A stretch of 64,000 nucleotides of DNA from an uncultured Lachnospiraceae bacterium (GTDB taxonomy: Bacteria; Bacillota; Clostridia; Lachnospirales; Lachnospiraceae): positions 62,001-126,000 of the forward strand of contig CADAOY010000005.1 in NCBI GenBank assembly GCA_902789665.1, written 5' to 3'. The translations under genes and the position numbers were made by a program. The first letter of the stretch is position 1. Every line of letters starts with the position of its first letter. Under the pieces are notes generated by a model that saw only the letters and a list, made by a program, of their open reading frames with translations, was not told the DNA's origin and did no database searches. Of the stretch, positions 59,362 to 64,000 are shown in pieces.

Positions 59362-60564
59362 ATGGCGAATTACAGATATCGTGCTCAGGATGCGGAAGGT
59401 AAGGTAGTAACCGGACTTCAGAATGCAGCAGATGAGCAGGAACTTCATCTTAGATTAAGAGCCAAAGAGTTGATGCTTCTTGAGTGTAAGGAAATTACGG
59501 GAAAGAAGTTTTACAAGGCTTTTAAGAATAAGACTTTAGCTGAATATTCAAGGCAGATAGGAACCCTCCTTCGTTCCGGTGTTACACTTGTTAAAGCCCT
59601 TCAGATGTTATCTGAAGATGAGGCGGCAACGCCATATGAGAAGGAAGTTTATACTGCAATAACCAACAATGTTATGCAGGGTGTTCCTTTATCGGAAGCA
59701 ATGGAAAACTTAGGTGGTGTATTCCCGCCGCTTATGATAAATATGTTCCGTTCAGCAGAGAATACAGGTAACATGGACGCTACGGCGCTAAAGGTTGCGG
59801 ACCAGTATTCCAAGGAAGACAGACTTAATTCCAAGGTTAAGAGTGCTACGATTTATCCTAAGATTCTTAGTGTAATTATTGTACTTGTTGTGGCGATTAT
59901 TTTTGGATATGTTCTGCCTCAGTTTGATGACTTGTTCCAGTCAATGCCGGTATTACCGCTTCCGACAAGAATAATGTTATTCATCAGTGATTTTGTTAAG
60001 AATTACTGGTATGCGATTATCATTTTTGTTGCAGTAGTTTGGACGGCCTGGTATTTTATCAAGAAGATTCCGGTAGTCATCTATGTACTCGACAGAGCGA
60101 AGGTTCATCTTCCAAAACTTGGAAGGCTGTTTAAGGTTATTTATACAGCAAGATTTGCAAGAACTTTAAGCTCACTTTACAGTTCAGGTATTCCTATTAT
60201 CAACTGTCTTTCAATTGCGAAGAAGACTATTGGTAATGCATATATAGAAGCACAGTTTGATCAGGTTATTGCAGATACTCAGGCCGGTGAGCCGTTATCT
60301 GTAGCGCTTGGCAAGGTGGATGGTTTTATAGCCAAGATGATATCTTCTGTAAGAGTTGGTGAAGAGGCGGGCAGCCTTGAATCAATGCTTAATTCCATCG
60401 CAGATGACATGGAATTCGAATCAGAGAGAGCTATTCAGCAGATGGTTGCAATGATTGAGCCGGTTATGATTATTGTCATGGCTGTAATAGTAGGATTCAT
60501 TATGATATCAGTTATTGTACCGATTTATCAGTCTTACTCAACCATCGGTGCAGGAAGTATGTAA
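59362..60564 (+). CDS. pilC: Type IV pilus inner membrane platform protein
   Basis: The 400-residue protein has two T2SSF domains: the first around YSRQIGTLLRSGVTLVKALQ (residues 54-73), the second around FARTLSSLYSSGIPIINCLS. Hydrophobic segments lie near 172-192, 213-235 and 368-392. It forms the membrane platform on which the PilB motor turns. GGAGG precedes the ATG. The length matches PilC/GspF. Confidence 0.94.
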   Translation: MANYRYRAQDAEGKVVTGLQNAADEQELHLRLRAKELMLLECKEITGKKFYKAFKNKTLAEYSRQIGTLLRSGVTLVKALQMLSEDEAATPYEKEVYTAITNNVMQGVPLSEAMENLGGVFPPLMINMFRSAENTGNMDATALKVADQYSKEDRLNSKVKSATIYPKILSVIIVLVVAIIFGYVLPQFDDLFQSMPVLPLPTRIMLFISDFVKNYWYAIIIFVAVVWTAWYFIKKIPVVIYVLDRAKVHLPKLGRLFKVIYTARFARTLSSLYSSGIPIINCLSIAKKTIGNAYIEAQFDQVIADTQAGEPLSVALGKVDGFIAKMISSVRVGEEAGSLESMLNSIADDMEFESERAIQQMVAMIEPVMIIVMAVIVGFIMISVIVPIYQSYSTIGAGSM

Positions 60565-60606
60565 ATTATTACTTAAAATATAAAGATAAAGCTATAAGGA
60601 GAGATT

Positions 60607-62130
60607 ATGGCAGTTACAGTTTATTTATCCAATACGGATATTGAAGTGCTTATCGGAAGCGGATCGGGTAAGTCAGTACAGGTTAAGAAGATGTATTCAG
60701 CGCAGTTGCCTGAAGGCTGTGTTCTTAACGGTGTTATTACTGACGCAGGTTCATTGGTTGATACCATTGGAAGCATGTGGAGACAGTGCAAGTTACCGGC
60801 TAATGATGTTGAACTTGTTGTTAACTCACCACAGATTATGGTAAGGGTTCCTGATATTCCGATTCAGAATGTTCAAAAGAGTGTTTCATACCTTAGAAGA
60901 GAATATGCTGAGAAGAATGAAGATCAGCTTCTTGGTTTCTATCGTCTGTTTAATGACAGTAAGAAGAAGACTTCCAAGGTTTGTGCTGAGATTGCGGACG
61001 GGGATTTTATCAATACGTATTTGCAGGTATTCGCTGAGGCGGGTGTTAAGTTATCCGGTATTCAGAGTGCGGTAGGTGCGGCTATTAACTTTTTCCACAA
61101 GACTGATTTTGCACAGGGTGGAAACAGCGTTGTACTTATCCGTGATGGCATGACAGTTACTGCGATTCTCTTTGTAATGGGTGTTTATTATTACTCATCA
61201 ACAAACAGACTCTTTAATACACCGGGTACTGAAGAGTATGCAAATGAACTTGCGAAGATTATCAATCAGATTGATCAGTTCTCACGTTCACAGAAGATTG
61301 AGAATCCAATTTCAGCCATCTATCTGGCAGGCATGGAAGCAGGAGATGATGCTTTATGTAAGGTGGCATTTGAGGATGTATTATCAACAGCCGTTAATGT
61401 AAGAACGCTTACATCAGTTAAGGGCGTTAATACATCGGGTGCCGGCAAGAATATTGACAAGATTTTCTATCCGACAGCGGCCCTGATGCCAAGACAGGAT
61501 GATGTAAATATCCTTAAATCAATCAAGAAGGAAAAGAGCGAGAAAGAGGTTAAGAGAGAGACTTTCATTAAGCGCTATGTGCCTTATGTTCTTACCGCTC
61601 TTGTAATGATAATAATTACAGTTATCGTATTTGTGATTCATATTAAGAATACTGTATATCTTGCATATCTTGAGAATTATAATTTAGATACTGCAAACAG
61701 ATATGCGGTTATGGATTATGACAAGGCAGCCAATGATGTGGCACTTCTTAATCAGCACTACGGCGGACTTAAATTAATGGAGAAGCATATTAATTCATAT
61801 CCGGCTCCTGTAAGCCGCGTAATTGAGGTGATTGAGGCTGATGCGCAAGGCGTTGGCGAAGTTGTTGTAACAGGTTATGATTCAACATCAGGTGAGCTTG
61901 AATTTACTACAAGCTTTACAAATGTTATGTCCTTAAATGAGTTTATTACAAGGCTTAAGGGCGAGGATATTTTCACCAATGTAGATTATAAGGGTTATAC
62001 AGAAAATGTAGGTCAGGATTCATGGACGGCTATTCTTTCCTGTGCTTTGGCAGAAGAAGCCGGAAGAGATCAGGTGCCTGTTATTGTTACTTACCCTGAT
62101 GAAGAAGAATCAGAGGAGGTGAGCGAATAA
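60607..62130 (+). CDS. PilM-PilN fusion protein
   Basis: Residues 1-310 resemble the actin-like PilM (MAVTVYLSNTDIEVLIG and a VVLIRDGMTVTAILF strand). A basic stretch, one membrane helix near 324-346 (PYVLTALVMIIITVIVFVIH) and an extracellular domain of about 150 residues with a coiled start then follow, which is the layout of PilN. In most systems pilM and pilN are separate genes whose products bind each other. The gene overlaps pilO by 1 nt. AAGGAGAG precedes the ATG. Confidence 0.82.
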   Translation: MAVTVYLSNTDIEVLIGSGSGKSVQVKKMYSAQLPEGCVLNGVITDAGSLVDTIGSMWRQCKLPANDVELVVNSPQIMVRVPDIPIQNVQKSVSYLRREYAEKNEDQLLGFYRLFNDSKKKTSKVCAEIADGDFINTYLQVFAEAGVKLSGIQSAVGAAINFFHKTDFAQGGNSVVLIRDGMTVTAILFVMGVYYYSSTNRLFNTPGTEEYANELAKIINQIDQFSRSQKIENPISAIYLAGMEAGDDALCKVAFEDVLSTAVNVRTLTSVKGVNTSGAGKNIDKIFYPTAALMPRQDDVNILKSIKKEKSEKEVKRETFIKRYVPYVLTALVMIIITVIVFVIHIKNTVYLAYLENYNLDTANRYAVMDYDKAANDVALLNQHYGGLKLMEKHINSYPAPVSRVIEVIEADAQGVGEVVVTGYDSTSGELEFTTSFTNVMSLNEFITRLKGEDIFTNVDYKGYTENVGQDSWTAILSCALAEEAGRDQVPVIVTYPDEEESEEVSE

Positions 62131-62897
62131 TGAATAGCACAATGACTGAAAGAGATAAAAAGTTATTATACATGCTTGGCTTTATTATCATTATTTTCTT
62201 CTTTATTATTGCTTTCATAAGACCGCTTCTTAGAGCAATAAACAAGAATAATGAGGCCATTGCAGAGGCACAGGTTGTTCATGATGAAATCGAACTTAAG
62301 ATGGAAAGATTACCTGTACTTGAGGCATATAAAGAGAAGGTTGAGAAGAAGGTTGACGGTTATGCAAAACGTTACTATGAAGTAATGGATTCTACCAAAA
62401 TCGACGAACTCTTAACAGGTTATGTATTAGGACATGGTCTTAAGGCTGTAAACCTTTATATTGATATGCCAAAGGAAAGCGAAGTTTTAGTTGCCTATAT
62501 CAATTCAGATGAGTGGGAAGAAGAGGTTCATAATGTATCATCTTCAGCTTCAGTAACTGATGAGGAATATGATGCTTTCGGCATTTCAAGTGCACCGGTT
62601 ATCGAGGATTTAAATTCACTTGATGATGCTGTTGATGAAGTAATGGATACATCACGTGCCGGCGTATATGCAGCAACAGTAACAATTGATGCATATGGTA
62701 CACCTGATAATCTTCAGAAGTTATTGGATGACCTTGTTGCAAATCCATCAATCAGAGTAACAGGATTTAACTGGAGAGAGACAGCAGGTTCAGGCTTCTC
62801 ATATGTTGATGGTCAGCTGGTAGAGCTTGAAGAGAAAGACATGCAGCTTCAGATTAACCTCGAAGTTTACATGTATGACAGCGGTATTGAGGAATAA
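62130..62897 (+). CDS. pilO: PilO-like pilus assembly protein
   Basis: The 255-residue protein has a short cytoplasmic start, one membrane helix (about residues 14-35), a coiled coil (NNEAIAEAQVVHDEIELKM) and a ferredoxin-like extracellular domain, as in PilO. Its ATG overlaps the stop of the PilM-PilN gene (TAATG), giving coupled translation. It should pair with the PilN part to form the alignment complex. Confidence 0.8.
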   Translation: MNSTMTERDKKLLYMLGFIIIIFFFIIAFIRPLLRAINKNNEAIAEAQVVHDEIELKMERLPVLEAYKEKVEKKVDGYAKRYYEVMDSTKIDELLTGYVLGHGLKAVNLYIDMPKESEVLVAYINSDEWEEEVHNVSSSASVTDEEYDAFGISSAPVIEDLNSLDDAVDEVMDTSRAGVYAATVTIDAYGTPDNLQKLLDDLVANPSIRVTGFNWRETAGSGFSYVDGQLVELEEKDMQLQINLEVYMYDSGIEE

Positions 62898-62930
62898 GTA
62901 AGCAAATAAATTATATTATCGGAGGATGAT

Positions 62931-64000
62931 ATGGATACAAGTATTATTCGTAAATTACGACTTGGTGATACCCTCATAGAAATGGGATATATTACTGATG
63001 AACAGTTAGGTCAGGCACTGGCTTATCAGAAGGAACATAAGGGAGAGAGAATCGGTGGTATTCTTATAACTCTTGGTTTTATTACTGAGCGTCAGATGCT
63101 TAATGCATTGGCTGAAAGACTTAATATTCAGGTGGTTGATATTTCTGACTGTTCAGTTGATATTAATGCAGTTGGACTTATTCCAGAGCAGCTGGCAACC
63201 AAGTATAACATGCTTCCAATTGGAATTGATAATGATCAGCTTCTTTTGGTTGTTAATGATCCTCTTGATTTGTATGCCATTGAAGACATTCGCCAGACAA
63301 GTGGTAAGAGCATCCAGCTTTATCTTGCTGAAGCACAGCCACTTAAGAATGCCGTATCATATTACTATTCAGAAATTTCAGCAAAGAGTGCTGTTGCGGC
63401 AGCCAACTCATCCAAGTCTGAAACAGAAGTTGATGAGATGGTTATTGATACATCAGATGGTGATGACGATACACCTATCATTAACCTCGTTAACAGCTTA
63501 CTTGAAAAAGCATACCTTGATAATGTATCAGATATTCATATCGAGCCATTTGAGAAGAATACAATGGTTCGTATGCGTATAGATGGCGCGATGGTTGATT
63601 ATGTTACACTTCAAAAGAACATTCATGCATCATTAATCGCCAGAATCAAAATCATGGCCGAGCTTGATATCGCAGAAAGAAGAGTACCTCAGGATGGTCA
63701 CTTCAGAGCGCGTATCCAGGATCAGATTGCTAACGTCAGAGTATCACTTATTCCTACAACATTCGGTGAAAAAGCGGTATTAAGACTCCTTGCAAGTAAT
63801 GCTAAAATTGATTATTCAGATACCTTTGGTATGAATCCAGAAAACTATGCCAAGGTTCAGAAGATGCTTCAGTCCTTAAATGGTATTATTTATATGACAG
63901 GTCCTACAGGTTCAGGTAAGTCTACAACACTTTATATGATGCTTGCAGAACTTAGTAAGAAACCGGTTAATATTTCAACAATTGAAGACCCTGTAGAGAA
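62931..64000 (+). CDS. pilB: Type IV pilus extension ATPase (3' end outside window)
   Basis: The first 356 codons are present. Residues 1-140 form the GspE/MshE N-terminal domain (LRLGDTLIEMGYITDEQLGQ). The ATPase core follows: DIHIEP near 198, VPQDGHF and Walker A GPTGSGKST near 324; the sequence stops in the Asp box at IEDPVE. This hexameric ATPase powers pilus extension. GGAGG precedes the ATG. The frame is open to the last base. Confidence 0.95.
   Translation, partial: MDTSIIRKLRLGDTLIEMGYITDEQLGQALAYQKEHKGERIGGILITLGFITERQMLNALAERLNIQVVDISDCSVDINAVGLIPEQLATKYNMLPIGIDNDQLLLVVNDPLDLYAIEDIRQTSGKSIQLYLAEAQPLKNAVSYYYSEISAKSAVAAANSSKSETEVDEMVIDTSDGDDDTPIINLVNSLLEKAYLDNVSDIHIEPFEKNTMVRMRIDGAMVDYVTLQKNIHASLIARIKIMAELDIAERRVPQDGHFRARIQDQIANVRVSLIPTTFGEKAVLRLLASNAKIDYSDTFGMNPENYAKVQKMLQSLNGIIYMTGPTGSGKSTTLYMMLAELSKKPVNISTIEDPVE

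Overview
The window looks like chromosome from an anaerobic, motile, low-G+C Firmicute, most likely a member of the Lachnospiraceae (Clostridia). This is inferred from the gene set (GlnRS, dnaG-rpoD-trmK order, a TGS-type nucleoside kinase, indolepyruvate:ferredoxin oxidoreductase, Nif11-like peptide leaders, a flagellin with an internal protease), from strong AGGAGG ribosome binding sites and from AT-rich intergenic DNA. No species can be named from the sequence alone. Almost every gene lies on the plus strand.

Layout, left half. Positions 1-7230 hold the start of a DHH-family phosphoesterase gene (minus strand), glnS, small membrane proteins, a flavin reductase-like protein, an acyl-CoA ligase and a DUF6273-like lipoprotein. 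An intact IS3-family (IS150-type) element at 7259-8704 has landed in the loop of the lipoprotein gene's intrinsic terminator. Then come a proteolytic flagellin (flagellinolysin), a double zinc-ribbon protein, a SNF2 helicase, an ECF transporter S component with a DUF1893 protein, tRNA-Leu(AAG), a ClpX-like AAA+ ATPase behind a leader with three hairpins, and tRNA-Leu(CAG). The 3' end of tRNA-Leu(CAG) and its terminator are repeated 1.5 kb downstream, bracketing a GC-rich hairpin patch and one secreted-protein gene.

Positions 17821-20979 hold the most unusual small-gene locus: six paralogous short proteins with a Nif11-like leader ending in a double glycine, each followed by a different four-cysteine zinc-ribbon-like C-terminus, plus a papain-fold lipoprotein protease set between the fifth and sixth. 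Next are a ROK sugar kinase, a lipoprotein, cysK, a MacAB-like exporter (ATPase, membrane fusion protein, FtsX permease), a 25-codon remnant of a second ROK kinase and a Ser/His-rich membrane protein.

Right half. dgt, dnaG, rpoD (with a long Lys/Ala/Thr tail like histone H1), trmK, a nucleoside kinase and RNase P RNA form a housekeeping block. iorA-iorB-paaK-ACT is an arylpyruvate/arylacetate catabolic operon, followed closely by pcrA, a small acidic membrane protein and an rRNA uracil methyltransferase. From 45.9 kb to the end lies a type IV pilus locus: a 3254-residue protein with a prepilin N-terminus and GLUG-type repeats, three more pilin-like proteins, the probable major pilin, a membrane protein, a prepilin-peptidase-like protein that lacks the catalytic domain, PilC, a PilM-PilN fusion, PilO and the N-terminal part of the PilB ATPase, which runs off the end.

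The best candidates for undescribed biology are the leader-peptide/zinc-ribbon array with its protease (17.8-21.0 kb) and the giant pilin-adhesin with its apparently incomplete peptidase (45.9-64 kb).
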